This document shows, in pieces, positions 35,545-43,897 of a stretch of DNA of 64,000 nt. The stretch's first letter is position 1; every line of letters starts with the position of its first letter. A program made the translations under genes and the position numbers. This DNA is from Moheibacter stercoris (GTDB lineage: Bacteria; Bacteroidota; Bacteroidia; Flavobacteriales; Weeksellaceae), in NCBI RefSeq assembly GCF_040545805.1, contig NZ_JBEPMO010000006.1:62001-126000 (forward strand). Reading direction: 5' to 3'. The notes under the pieces are model-generated. The model did no database searches, was not told the origin of the DNA, and saw nothing but the letters and a program-made list of their open reading frames with translations.

Positions 35545-37131
35545 ATGAAAAATGTTTCCCTCTACATAGCAAAACGATACAATACGAACACGCTTTTGAT
35601 AAGTATGCTTCTTATTGCGATCACGTCTTTTCTAGTGGGAACGCTTATCTACATTGGTGATTCTTCTTTTAAGTTGATTCAGCAATTGTTATTTCCTCGC
35701 CAAATGATGGGATTGAAGGAAAATTTGATTGTATATGGAATTATGTTTCTTTATTTATTCCTGCAATCCTTTTCCATTTATTATATTTTCAACAAAACCT
35801 TGGTTCGACTTGAGCAAAAATCGAAATTGCTTGTAGCATTTGTGGTAGCTGTCTTATCAGTAGCTTTAGCAGGTGCTTTGATCTTTTTTGATTTGAACAA
35901 TTCGCTTATTGGGAATTGCGTGATTTTAATTTTAATTTCATCTGCGCTTCTGTCATTGATCTTTGGCTTTTTATCCTTTCTTCTTTCCAAAAGAAGAATC
36001 ACAGGAGTCAACATCATCACATCGATTGCCGTTTTCGCCATTACGATTGCTACGACGTCCCTATTCATTATTCTTTCGGTCTTTTCGGGATTAGAAAAAA
36101 TGAATTTGCAGTTTTTCAGCAATGTTAATCCCGATTTGAAAATTTCGTCGGCAAAAGGTAAAACATTGTCCGATATTGACAATTTAACCCAAAAATTAAC
36201 GCAAAATCCATCGATAGAATCCTTTTCAAAAGTAATTGAGGAAAAGGTTTCGATTGAGTTTGGTGACAAAGAAGATATCGCCTACATCAAAGGAATCGAT
36301 GAACATTATAACAAGGTTGTTCGTTTGGATACACTCATTCAGCATGGCAGCTATTTTAATTTCCAATCACCTTATGAAATCATTGCGTCTGAAGGGGTTG
36401 CAAGACGCTTGCAAATGTATATTGACCGCTATAATTCGGCAAGACTTCGCATGCCGAAACCTGGTACTGGAATGATTACTTCGGAAACGGAGGCATTTAA
36501 TAGCGCTGTAGCAAATCCAATTGGGGTTACGTATATCAATGATTCCTATGATAAATATATTTTATCGCCGATCGAATTAACTCAAATATTATTGGAATTA
36601 CCTCCAAATTCCGCTTATAGTTTGGAACTAAAATTAAAACCTGGCATTTCCCAGAATTCAGCCAAAGCTGCTTTACAAAAAGAATTGGGCGATAAAGTCG
36701 TCGTACAAACGCGACAAGATTTAGATGCAACCTTTATAAAAGTAATGAATGTAGAAAATTTAATTATCTATTTAATTTTCACTTTGGTCATCATCATTGC
36801 GTGTTTTAATCTGGCTGGAGCCATCATCATTATCATCATTGATAAAAAAGTACAAATTAAAACCATGTGGAGTTTTGGTATGCAACGTTCACATATCAAA
36901 CAAATCTTCTTTCAAACTGGCTTGCTGATTACGTTTTCTTCTATTCTGTTTGGATTAACTCTGGGATCAATTATCGGACTTTTGCAAAATAAATTTCAAT
37001 TGGTTATGGCCAATTCTTTCGTTGCATTCCCATTTGAATTCACTCTATTGAATTATATAACCGTTACTGCAACTGTATTGATCATTGGAGCTGGTGTTTC
37101 CTATATGGTTTCAAGGAAATTACCTTCTTAA
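35545..37131 (+). CDS. LolE/FtsX-family ABC transporter permease with an N-terminal membrane insert
   Basis: The 528-aa product has the MacB/FtsX layout: SKRRITGVNIITSIAVFAITIATTSL-type first core helix (about 150), a large periplasmic domain (about 190-390) and three C-terminal helices (about 405-525). In typical relatives the leading SLYIAKRY runs directly into SK..NINIIT; here about 135 residues with four extra membrane helices separate the two halves. Relatives extract or export lipoproteins with a separate ATPase, which is not encoded nearby. It follows rbfA with no gap. Confidence 0.85.
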   Translation: MKNVSLYIAKRYNTNTLLISMLLIAITSFLVGTLIYIGDSSFKLIQQLLFPRQMMGLKENLIVYGIMFLYLFLQSFSIYYIFNKTLVRLEQKSKLLVAFVVAVLSVALAGALIFFDLNNSLIGNCVILILISSALLSLIFGFLSFLLSKRRITGVNIITSIAVFAITIATTSLFIILSVFSGLEKMNLQFFSNVNPDLKISSAKGKTLSDIDNLTQKLTQNPSIESFSKVIEEKVSIEFGDKEDIAYIKGIDEHYNKVVRLDTLIQHGSYFNFQSPYEIIASEGVARRLQMYIDRYNSARLRMPKPGTGMITSETEAFNSAVANPIGVTYINDSYDKYILSPIELTQILLELPPNSAYSLELKLKPGISQNSAKAALQKELGDKVVVQTRQDLDATFIKVMNVENLIIYLIFTLVIIIACFNLAGAIIIIIIDKKVQIKTMWSFGMQRSHIKQIFFQTGLLITFSSILFGLTLGSIIGLLQNKFQLVMANSFVAFPFEFTLLNYITVTATVLIIGAGVSYMVSRKLPS

Positions 37132-37746
37132 TTATTTGAATTTTAATTCCAACTCTTTTGCATAAGGCGTTTGATCGACAATTTCCCATCCATAAGCTTT
37201 TCCTAATAAGTACAAATTCCCCAAATTATCAATCAATTGGGCATGAGCTTGTTTTTTCAACTTTTCTTGATCTATGGATTTTTCTATGTGTTGGATTGCG
37301 TTGGATTGAATTTGGTTTAATTCATCTTTTGAAAACGAATTTAAACTACTTTGTTCCAAATCATAAAATTTCACATCTGGAAAGGTTTGAATTTCTAAAT
37401 CGGGAACTTTTTGAATAATGATTTTCTGGTTGGTTGAATCAATTTCCACTGACAATTTACTTAGATCATACGTAGCTTGAACCTTGGCATTGACCAATAA
37501 CAAAACTTTTTTGTCGAAACTAAAATAATCTTTCAATCCAGGAATATACCGACTGTTTTTATGCGAATAAACATCTGAAAATGTTTGTTCAGCCACAATC
37601 ATTTTATTCATTTTCTGGATTTCGTAGGCAATTACATGGGATTCATTGGATGAAGAATCCATTTGAAATTGCTTCATCAAAAAGTACGTAATTAAAATTC
37701 CAGCAAGAAGTCCTGCAGCTAAATAAAGGTATTTTTTAATCTTCAA
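37132..37746 (-). CDS. DUF4230 membrane-anchored protein
   Basis: The 204-aa product has one N-terminal membrane helix (about residues 7-26) and a DUF4230 domain (MNKMIVAEQTFSDVYSHKN, LLLVNAKVQATYDLSKLSVE, QKIIIQKVPDLEIQTFPDVKFYD). The domain is widespread in Bacteroidota and of unknown function. The gene overlaps the end of the upstream thioredoxin-fold gene by 11 bases, indicating coupling. Confidence 0.85.
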   Translation of the reverse strand: MKIKKYLYLAAGLLAGILITYFLMKQFQMDSSSNESHVIAYEIQKMNKMIVAEQTFSDVYSHKNSRYIPGLKDYFSFDKKVLLLVNAKVQATYDLSKLSVEIDSTNQKIIIQKVPDLEIQTFPDVKFYDLEQSSLNSFSKDELNQIQSNAIQHIEKSIDQEKLKKQAHAQLIDNLGNLYLLGKAYGWEIVDQTPYAKELELKFK

Positions 37747-38278
37747 AATAATTAGGTGTTAGAGGAACCCCATTGACAATCATTAGAATATCTTCTTCCA
37801 AGGATCCTGAAACTGGTGATTCAACAATCCTACCAATCTCATCTCCACCTCTATAAAAAATTATTGTCGGCAAGTGCTGAATGTCCTTTCCGCCTTCTTC
37901 CCCATAAAAACTCTTTAAGTTTTCATTTACAGCATAAGTAGTTATCCGTTTGGTCGGAAATTTTGCTGCATCTAAAATTTTTAACAATCTCGGATATTCT
38001 TTTTTGGAAGCATCATCCCATGAGCCCAAAAACACCTCAATTCTGTACTTTTTTATTTTCGATTTGAAATCTTTTACCATCGCTTCATTGGGTTGATAGG
38101 AATCGTACTCCGTAAAAAACCAAGTAGAGAAAGGTTCTTTGGCAAAGACTTCACGGTCTACACCACCAAGAAGCATTTTATCGCCATCTGCCTTTTTTAC
38201 CACGCGATTAAAAATATAAGGTCCTTCACAACTTAGAAATGCAAAGGAAATTAACAAAAGGATTAGGTATTTCTTCAT
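37736..38278 (-). CDS. Thioredoxin-fold lipoprotein without redox cysteines
   Basis: From the ATG at 38276-38278 the 180-aa product has a lipoprotein signal (LLLISFAFLSC). The thioredoxin fold follows, with cis-Pro in HLPTIIFYRGG, and the beta-alpha segment VFLGSWDDASKKEYPRLLKIL, where related proteins have a CxxC/CxxS pair (GTWCGDS-like). Both cysteines are gone, so it should not do thiol-disulfide exchange and may instead bind or scaffold. The following DUF4230 gene overlaps it. Confidence 0.8.
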   Translation of the reverse strand: MKKYLILLLISFAFLSCEGPYIFNRVVKKADGDKMLLGGVDREVFAKEPFSTWFFTEYDSYQPNEAMVKDFKSKIKKYRIEVFLGSWDDASKKEYPRLLKILDAAKFPTKRITTYAVNENLKSFYGEEGGKDIQHLPTIIFYRGGDEIGRIVESPVSGSLEEDILMIVNGVPLTPNYFED

Positions 38279-38315
38279 TTTATGGTTTTGAAGCAGCAAA
38301 GATAAAAATAAAACA

Positions 38316-39491
38316 TCAGTTCAATAATTTCCCTTTTTCGAAATGATAAGCACCCACCGAAAAGTCAGCAAACTCACCTATAATAGGGAAAATGGAGCTT
38401 TTCCCAATGTAATTTTTGCCTTTTTTATCGATGTCAATATGTCCAAAATAAGCCGATAAATCGCCTATTTCTTCAATTCGTCCCAAAAATTCAATTTCTT
38501 GAGTTTTCGTATTCAATTTCTCTTCGAAATAAATTCCTATATCCAAAACCGATTCAAATTCATTGGATTGAACTTTCACATTGCGCAAAATCACGTCCAA
38601 ATACTTTTTATTATTCTCTGGAATGCTCAAATATTCCCCGATTTCATATGGACTTGACTCTGAAATACGATCCAAAGCCAATAAAATAGCCAAAGCATTG
38701 AACTTGCGAACTTGATCTCGGTTGTAATCCATCGGAAAATGACCCGCTTCAAATAAAATGGTCGAATACCCCATTTTCATAAAGTTGTCTCCCGTAGAAG
38801 TCGGATAAAATTCATCAGAAAAGCGCGCGATTTTATTCGGAATGACTTGATTCAATCCATTTGCCATATGATCAATCACAGCCATTGAAGCAATTCGTTG
38901 ATCATTTAGTGCTCTACTTTCTTCAAAGGAAGGCGCTAAAAAAGCCAAAGTTGCAGGTTCTTTTGTAGTTCCTACATTGAAAATGGAACGTTGATCATGT
39001 AAATTGAACAAAAACTGCGGATTAACTTCTGTTACCACATTCTTTAAAACCCGAATTTCTGGTGAGGCTTCTTGCAGAAAATCTCTGTTCAAATCAATCC
39101 CACATACATTTCTGCGCGTATATTGAGTAGAACCGTCCGGATTGAGCATCGGCACAAAATGAAAGCTTATTTTGTCCAAAATCTTTTTACTCCATTCCAA
39201 ATCGGAAAGTAAAAATTCCCAAACGTCTAACATCGCACGTGTACCTGTCGCTTCGTTGCCGTGCATTTGTGACCAAGCCAAAACTTTGATTGGACCTTTC
39301 CCAATGGAAAGTGAATAAATTTCATTTCCTAAGAATGATTTTCCAATTAAATTTTTCGGATAGTTTTTTTGATCCAAATAAGATCGAAGCTTCAAATAAG
39401 GTAAATATTTGGAATCGAATCCTAAAACTCGAAATTTTTCATAATTCTCCTCGAAAATGCGCAATAATTCCATTGAACGAAGATACATCAT
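38316..39491 (-). CDS. M14-family zinc carboxypeptidase
   Basis: The 391-aa product carries the M14 ligand motif HGNEATG (His and Glu, about residue 77-80), NPDGSTQYTRRNVCGIDLNRDF (substrate-binding Arg/Asn), the third ligand NLHDQ (about 164) and a GHFPMD/EAGH candidate for the catalytic Glu. No signal peptide is seen. It trims C-terminal residues or related amides. ATG at 39491 or the third-codon-later ATG at 39473 are both plausible starts. A 326-base gap with a regulatory palindrome cluster lies upstream. Confidence 0.88.
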   Translation of the reverse strand: MMYLRSMELLRIFEENYEKFRVLGFDSKYLPYLKLRSYLDQKNYPKNLIGKSFLGNEIYSLSIGKGPIKVLAWSQMHGNEATGTRAMLDVWEFLLSDLEWSKKILDKISFHFVPMLNPDGSTQYTRRNVCGIDLNRDFLQEASPEIRVLKNVVTEVNPQFLFNLHDQRSIFNVGTTKEPATLAFLAPSFEESRALNDQRIASMAVIDHMANGLNQVIPNKIARFSDEFYPTSTGDNFMKMGYSTILFEAGHFPMDYNRDQVRKFNALAILLALDRISESSPYEIGEYLSIPENNKKYLDVILRNVKVQSNEFESVLDIGIYFEEKLNTKTQEIEFLGRIEEIGDLSAYFGHIDIDKKGKNYIGKSSIFPIIGEFADFSVGAYHFEKGKLLN

Positions 39492-39594
39492 TTTAAAAAT
39501 TCATTTTAAAGCGATTTAAGCGATTTATTTTTTTTCAATGAAACTTCCCTTGAAAAATTTCTAAAAAGCCCTGAAATGAAGCATTGAAACGCAA

Positions 39595-39621
39595 TTTACA
39601 TTTGTAATTTACAATTGTAAA
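39595..39621. promoter_or_regulatory. Tandem operator candidates TTTAC-N4-GTAAA
   Basis: TTTAC-ATTT-GTAAT (39595-39608) and TTTAC-AATT-GTAAA (39608-39621, inside a 16-bp palindrome ATTTACAATTGTAAAT) abut at one base, centres 13 bp apart. A third copy lies at 39804-39817. The 326-base gap contains no gene that I can see besides this and the promoter at 39784. Confidence 0.6.
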
Positions 39622-39783
39622 TAATAAAGACTGACATATTGACCCATATGAGGATGTTTTTTATTATAAATATAAAATTATAACTTATAATATTATTTTT
39701 CAGTTATTTATATTTCTTAAACTAAACTATTAATTCAATTCTAGTTTAAGTAGATTTGGCAGTTTTAGGGAATTTCAGTCGAT

Positions 39784-39817
39784 TTTGAAATGTAAATTTT
39801 CTGTTTACCTTTGTAAA
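39784..39817 (+). promoter_or_regulatory. Promoter TTTG-N18-TACCTTTG with overlapping operator
   Basis: TTTG (39784-39787) and TACCTTTG (39806-39813) form a full-consensus promoter. The operator TTTAC-CTTT-GTAAA (39804-39817) covers the -7 box and ends at the base before the ATG at 39818. The transcript would begin at or near the ATG, so it is likely leaderless. This placement rejects the alternative start at 39785. Confidence 0.75.
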
Positions 39818-40267
39818 ATGGACGTAAAAAATCGCATCATAGAAATTCTCGAAAAATCGGGACTCACACCCTCTGAATTTGCCGACAAAATTGACGTGCA
39901 ACGATCAGCAATTTCTCATATCACATCGGGACGAAATAAACCGAGTTTGGAATTTTTGATTAAAATCAAACAAGCATTTCCTGAAATTGATACCGATTGG
40001 TTGGTTTTTGGAATCGAAAAAGAAGAAATTTCAGAGGAAATTTTGCCCGAAAAAGAAATTCAGGAAACTTCAACTAGCTCCTTTCCTACTCTATTTGATT
40101 CTATTGAAGAAGGCTCAAAATTGGAAATTTCATCAGAAAACAACTCCAATGAAAGTCTTAATGAATCTCAAAAACTAGATTCAGAAATTTCTACCGAAAG
40201 AAAGTTGATCAAAACCCTATTATTTTATAGCGATGGAAGTTTTGAAGAATTCAATCCGATCGATTAA
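39818..40267 (+). CDS. XRE-family regulator
   Basis: The 149-aa product (MDVKNRIIEILEKSG) has a Cro/CI helix-turn-helix (about residues 12-58: TPSEFADKIDVQRSAISHI, SGRNKPSLEFLIKIKQ) ending in DTDWLVFG, then a disordered acidic middle rich in Glu/Ser and a conserved-looking end LLFYSDGSFEEF. It probably binds its own promoter at TTTAC-N4-GTAAA sites; such autoregulation is inferred from their position over its -7 box. The targets beyond itself are unknown; the tandem sites at 39595-39621 could serve the divergent M14 peptidase. Confidence 0.85.
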   Translation: MDVKNRIIEILEKSGLTPSEFADKIDVQRSAISHITSGRNKPSLEFLIKIKQAFPEIDTDWLVFGIEKEEISEEILPEKEIQETSTSSFPTLFDSIEEGSKLEISSENNSNESLNESQKLDSEISTERKLIKTLLFYSDGSFEEFNPID

Positions 40268-40300
40268 AAATTCAAAAAATCCCGTATATTAGAGGGATAA

Positions 40301-40885
40301 ATGAATTATTTAGCGCATCAATTTTTGTCTTTTCAAAATGCTGACTTACAGCTTGGAAATTTATATGGAGAAATCGTTCGAGGAAAAGATTTCGAAAATT
40401 TTACGGGAGATCTACGAAAAGGAATTCTACTTCATCGTTCCATCGACACTTTTACAGATGCGCACGAGATTGTTAAAAAAAGTTCCAAAAAATTTCACGA
40501 TAAATACGGGAAATACGCGCCCATCATTGTCGATGTGGTCTATGATTATTATTTAATCAAAAATTGGCATCGCTTTACAGATTTAGACTTTGAGGAATTT
40601 ACAGAAAATGCCTATCAGCTCTTCCGAATGCATTTTGATGAATTCCCGCCCAAATTACAATACATCATGAAACACCTTTTGGATTATGATTGGTTTCATA
40701 ATTATCAAAGTCTGGAAGGAATCGGCAAAACCTTAAATGGAATCAGCCAAAGAAGTAAGTTTCAAAATAACATTGGTTCATCGGTCAAGGAAATTGAAGA
40801 GAATTACGAAGAACTCGATCAGGAATTTCAGGCTTTTTTCCCTGAATTAATTCAACATTGTCAAAATTTTATTTCGAATTCTTAA
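40301..40885 (+). CDS. ACP phosphodiesterase-like protein (DUF479)
   Basis: The 194-aa helical protein (MNYLAHQFLSFQNADLQLGNLYGE) has the AcpH/DUF479 signatures GNLYGEIVRGK, LRKGILLHRSIDTFTDAHE and VVDVVYDYYLIKNW. The Asp/His positions resemble HD-type metal sites, and the E. coli homologue removes phosphopantetheine from acyl carrier protein. It is 33 bases after the XRE gene and probably independently expressed from TATATTAG just upstream of the ATG. Confidence 0.85.
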   Translation: MNYLAHQFLSFQNADLQLGNLYGEIVRGKDFENFTGDLRKGILLHRSIDTFTDAHEIVKKSSKKFHDKYGKYAPIIVDVVYDYYLIKNWHRFTDLDFEEFTENAYQLFRMHFDEFPPKLQYIMKHLLDYDWFHNYQSLEGIGKTLNGISQRSKFQNNIGSSVKEIEENYEELDQEFQAFFPELIQHCQNFISNS

Positions 40886-40944
40886 TTTTTTAGAATTTCT
40901 AAAAATACCATCCAATAAATTCTAGAAAATAGGTAGTCACAAAT

Positions 40945-40974
40945 TTTGGAATTCCTCTTAATATCGTATTTTTA
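40945..40974 (+). promoter_or_regulatory. Promoter TTTG-N18-TATTTTTA for the carboxyltransferase
   Basis: TTTG (40945-40948) and TATTTTTA (40967-40974) have the standard spacing, with the ATG 20 bases downstream. Confidence 0.55.
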
Positions 40975-40994
40975 GCCATCAAATATGAAAAACG

Positions 40995-42623
40995 ATGGAT
41001 TTACTTTTCAATCAAAGAGAAGATAAAAATAAACTTCAAATTTCCGATTTGAAGAGACGATTAGCAGAAATACATTTAGGTGGTGGAGCTAAACGAATTG
41101 AGAAATACAAGGAGAAAGGAAAGCTAACCGCAAGAGAGCGTGTGGAATATCTATTGGATAAAGGGAAACCTTCTGTTGAAATTGGTGCTTTTGCCGGATA
41201 CGAAATGTATGAAGAAGAAGGAGGATGTCCTAGCGCGGGAGTCGTAGTAGTAATTGGATATGTATCTGGAAAACAATGTATAGTTGTTGCAAATGATGCA
41301 ACCGTTAAAGCTGGAGCTTGGTTTCCTATTTCGGGAAAGAAGAATTTACGTGCGCAAGAAATCGCAATGGAAAACCGATTGCCGATTATTTATTTAGTAG
41401 ATAGCGCAGGTGTTTATTTACCAATGCAGGCCGAAATTTTCCCCGACAAAGAACATTTCGGACGAATTTTCCGCAACAATGCCATAATGAGTTCAATGGG
41501 AATCACACAAATTGCAGCTGTGATGGGAAGTTGTGTTGCTGGAGGTGCATACTTACCCATTATGAGCGATGAAGCGATGATTGTGGATAAAACCGGGTCT
41601 ATTTTCCTTGCTGGAAGTTATTTGGTGAAAGCCGCGATCGGAGAAGACATCGACAACGAAACCCTTGGAGGTGCCACTACGCATTGTGAAGTTTCGGGCG
41701 TAACCGATTATAAAGCGAAAAATGACCAAGATGCTTTGGATCGAATCAAATCCATTATGGGCAAAATTGGCGATTACGATAAAGCAGGCTTTAATCGAAT
41801 TGAAGCGGCAAAACCAGCGGAAGATGAAAAAGAAATTTATGGAATTTTACCCGTAAGTCGTACAGAGCAATACGATATGTACGATATCATCAAACGTTTG
41901 GTGGACAATTCAGAATTTGATGAATACAAAGGAGATTATGGGAAATCTTTGATTTGTTGTTATGCGCGAATTGATGGATGGGCCGTTGGAATTGTTGCCA
42001 ATCAGCGTAAAATCGTAAAATCCAAAAAAGATGGAATGCAGTTCGGTGGTGTGATTTATTCGGATTCAGCGGATAAAGCCACAAGATTTATCGCGAATTG
42101 TAACCAAAAGAAAATTCCATTGGTCTTTTTGCAAGATGTAACGGGCTTTATGGTGGGCTCGAAATCGGAACACGGAGGAATCATCAAAGATGGCGCAAAA
42201 ATGGTAAATGCGGTTTCCAATTCAGTGGTTCCGAAATTTACGGTTATCATTGGAAATTCATATGGAGCTGGAAATTATGCTATGTGCGGAAAAGCCTACG
42301 ATCCGAGATTGATTTTTGCTTGGCCTTCGGCTCAATTGGCGGTAATGGGTGGTGAGCAAGCGGCAAAAGTATTGTTGCAAATTCAGGAAGCTTCATTAAA
42401 AGCCAAAGGGGAAGTCATTGACGAAAAGAAAAAGGCAGAATTATTGGAAGAAATCACTGCGAAATACAATGCTCAAACAAGTCCTTATTATGCTGCGGCA
42501 AGAATCTGGACCGATGCAGTAATTGATCCATTGGATACGCGTAAATGGATTTCAATGGGAATTGAAGCTGCCAACCACGCTCCTATTGAGAAACCGTTTA
42601 ATTTGGGAGTTATTCAAACTTAA
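40995..42623 (+). CDS. Acyl-CoA carboxylase carboxyltransferase subunit (MCC-beta type)
   Basis: The 542-aa protein has both crotonase-fold carboxyltransferase halves. N-half: GGGAKRIEKYKEKGKLTARERVE, LPMQAEIFPDKEHFGRIF. C-half: EHGGIIKDGAKMVNAVSNS, GNSYGAGNYAMCGKAYDPR, MGGEQAAKVL. These motifs are closest to methylcrotonyl-CoA carboxylase beta. It moves CO2 from carboxybiotin to an acyl-CoA; the true acyl group is not provable here. No biotin carboxylase or carrier gene is adjacent, so partners lie elsewhere. Confidence 0.9.
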   Translation: MDLLFNQREDKNKLQISDLKRRLAEIHLGGGAKRIEKYKEKGKLTARERVEYLLDKGKPSVEIGAFAGYEMYEEEGGCPSAGVVVVIGYVSGKQCIVVANDATVKAGAWFPISGKKNLRAQEIAMENRLPIIYLVDSAGVYLPMQAEIFPDKEHFGRIFRNNAIMSSMGITQIAAVMGSCVAGGAYLPIMSDEAMIVDKTGSIFLAGSYLVKAAIGEDIDNETLGGATTHCEVSGVTDYKAKNDQDALDRIKSIMGKIGDYDKAGFNRIEAAKPAEDEKEIYGILPVSRTEQYDMYDIIKRLVDNSEFDEYKGDYGKSLICCYARIDGWAVGIVANQRKIVKSKKDGMQFGGVIYSDSADKATRFIANCNQKKIPLVFLQDVTGFMVGSKSEHGGIIKDGAKMVNAVSNSVVPKFTVIIGNSYGAGNYAMCGKAYDPRLIFAWPSAQLAVMGGEQAAKVLLQIQEASLKAKGEVIDEKKKAELLEEITAKYNAQTSPYYAAARIWTDAVIDPLDTRKWISMGIEAANHAPIEKPFNLGVIQT

Positions 42624-42645
42624 AATTTATTTTTTCAATACAACA

Positions 42646-42678
42646 AGAGTCGAAGAAAAGCATTCGGCTCTTTTTTTT
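42646..42678 (+). terminator. Terminator after the carboxyltransferase
   Basis: AGAGTCGAA (42646-42654) pairs with TTCGGCTCT (42663-42671), followed by eight T's. Confidence 0.8.
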
Positions 42679-42695
42679 AAAGAAAATATTCGATT

Positions 42696-42703
42696 TATAT
42701 TTG
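42696..42703 (+). promoter_or_regulatory. -7 element TATATTTG for the DUF3667 gene
   Basis: Perfect TAnnTTTG, 19 bases before the ATG. A T-run at 42671-42678 occupies the -33 region. Confidence 0.45.
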
Positions 42704-42722
42704 TTCAAAGTTTAGGGAAAAT

Positions 42723-43490
42723 ATGGAAATCTGTCAAAATTGCCAGCACGAAATCAATTTGAATTATTGTCCGAATTGTGGCCAGAAGAAATACAAACGA
42801 ATTGACGCTACTTACTTGAAAGATGAGATTCAATATACCTTACTCCATACCAATAAAGGATTTTTCTATACCTTAAAGAAAATCATTTCGAAGCCTGGAC
42901 AAACTACGAAAGAATATTTAGATGGAAATCGTGTCAATCACTACAAACCTTTGTTGCTGGTTTTCGTTTTAACAGGTATTTCTACCTTCATCTCCTATAA
43001 GGTATTGAATATGGGCGATGTAATGACTTCATTTTTCGAAGAAGCTTACAAAGAAGCTGGCAATCAGACTTTTTCGCAGAATTACACGGCGTTTTTATAC
43101 AATTACACTACATTGATCATCATGTCATTTTTACCTTTTTTTGCGCTCAGCTCCTATTTGGCCTTTAAAAAACAAGGGCATAATTATTTTGAACATGTCA
43201 TTATCAATTCGTTTTTCTATGTTCTTTATACAATTGCGATAATTTTTATTATTTCTCCCATTCTTTACTTCATCAAAGATCCTCAAACTTATCTTTTGAT
43301 TAGTTTCGGAGCTACAATCTTAGGATATCCTTTGATTATTTGGTTTTATAAAGGACTTTATCCACAATTAAGTATAGGTCAACTTTTAGGAAAAACAACT
43401 TTAATGGCTATTTACGCCATCATTATTTATTTAGCTGTTTCGATTTTTTCAGGAATAGTGGTTACAATTTTTAAAGTTATCCTAAATTAA
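42723..43490 (+). CDS. Zinc-ribbon DUF3667 membrane protein
   Basis: The 255-aa product starts with a CxxC-x12-CxxC zinc ribbon (CQNCQHEINLNYCPNCGQK, residues 4-22), then the DUF3667 stretch (GFFYTLKKIISKPGQTTKEYLDGNRVNHYKPLL) and four to five membrane helices (about 80-250). The family is common in Bacteroidota and of unknown function. The 3' end overlaps the convergent haemoglobin gene by 4 bases. Confidence 0.85.
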   Translation: MEICQNCQHEINLNYCPNCGQKKYKRIDATYLKDEIQYTLLHTNKGFFYTLKKIISKPGQTTKEYLDGNRVNHYKPLLLVFVLTGISTFISYKVLNMGDVMTSFFEEAYKEAGNQTFSQNYTAFLYNYTTLIIMSFLPFFALSSYLAFKKQGHNYFEHVIINSFFYVLYTIAIIFIISPILYFIKDPQTYLLISFGATILGYPLIIWFYKGLYPQLSIGQLLGKTTLMAIYAIIIYLAVSIFSGIVVTIFKVILN

Positions 43491-43885
43491 AGAATAGGTT
43501 TTTCTTGTTGATTGGCTCGAAAATAATTGATTTTGACTTGAAACATTTCAGCCATACGATTGCCTTGCCATTTGGCGAGTTCTGCATTTTTACCTTTAAA
43601 AAGTTCATCTACTGTGCCAAAAAATAATTTGAGCCAGCGGTCAAAGTGTTCTTTTTCCACCGGCAATTTCATATGCGGTACAAAGGGTCGCCCGGAATAA
43701 GTGTGCTCACCCAACAAAATCGTTTGCCAAAAGCTGTACATCTTTTCCAAATGCTCCGGCCAGCGATCCTGAATCACATCGTCAAAAATATAACCAATGA
43801 GTTCATCCTGACGAACTCTTCCATAAAATGTATCGACCAAATTCTTTACATCTTCCAGATTTTCTATATCTCTTTTTACTTCCAT
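43487..43885 (-). CDS. Group III truncated haemoglobin
   Basis: The 132-aa globin has the group III pattern: FYGRVRQDELIGYIFDDV at the A/B-helix region, W/Q distal-site residues (FWQTILLGEHTYSGRPFVPH) and proximal His in VEKEHFDRWLKLF. It is the usual size for the class. Such proteins bind O2 or NO. An Rrf2-type regulator gene lies 12 bases upstream on the same strand, so the two are likely co-transcribed and NO- or redox-regulated. Confidence 0.9.
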   Translation of the reverse strand: MEVKRDIENLEDVKNLVDTFYGRVRQDELIGYIFDDVIQDRWPEHLEKMYSFWQTILLGEHTYSGRPFVPHMKLPVEKEHFDRWLKLFFGTVDELFKGKNAELAKWQGNRMAEMFQVKINYFRANQQEKPIL

Positions 43886-43897
43886 AATCTTTAAAAT

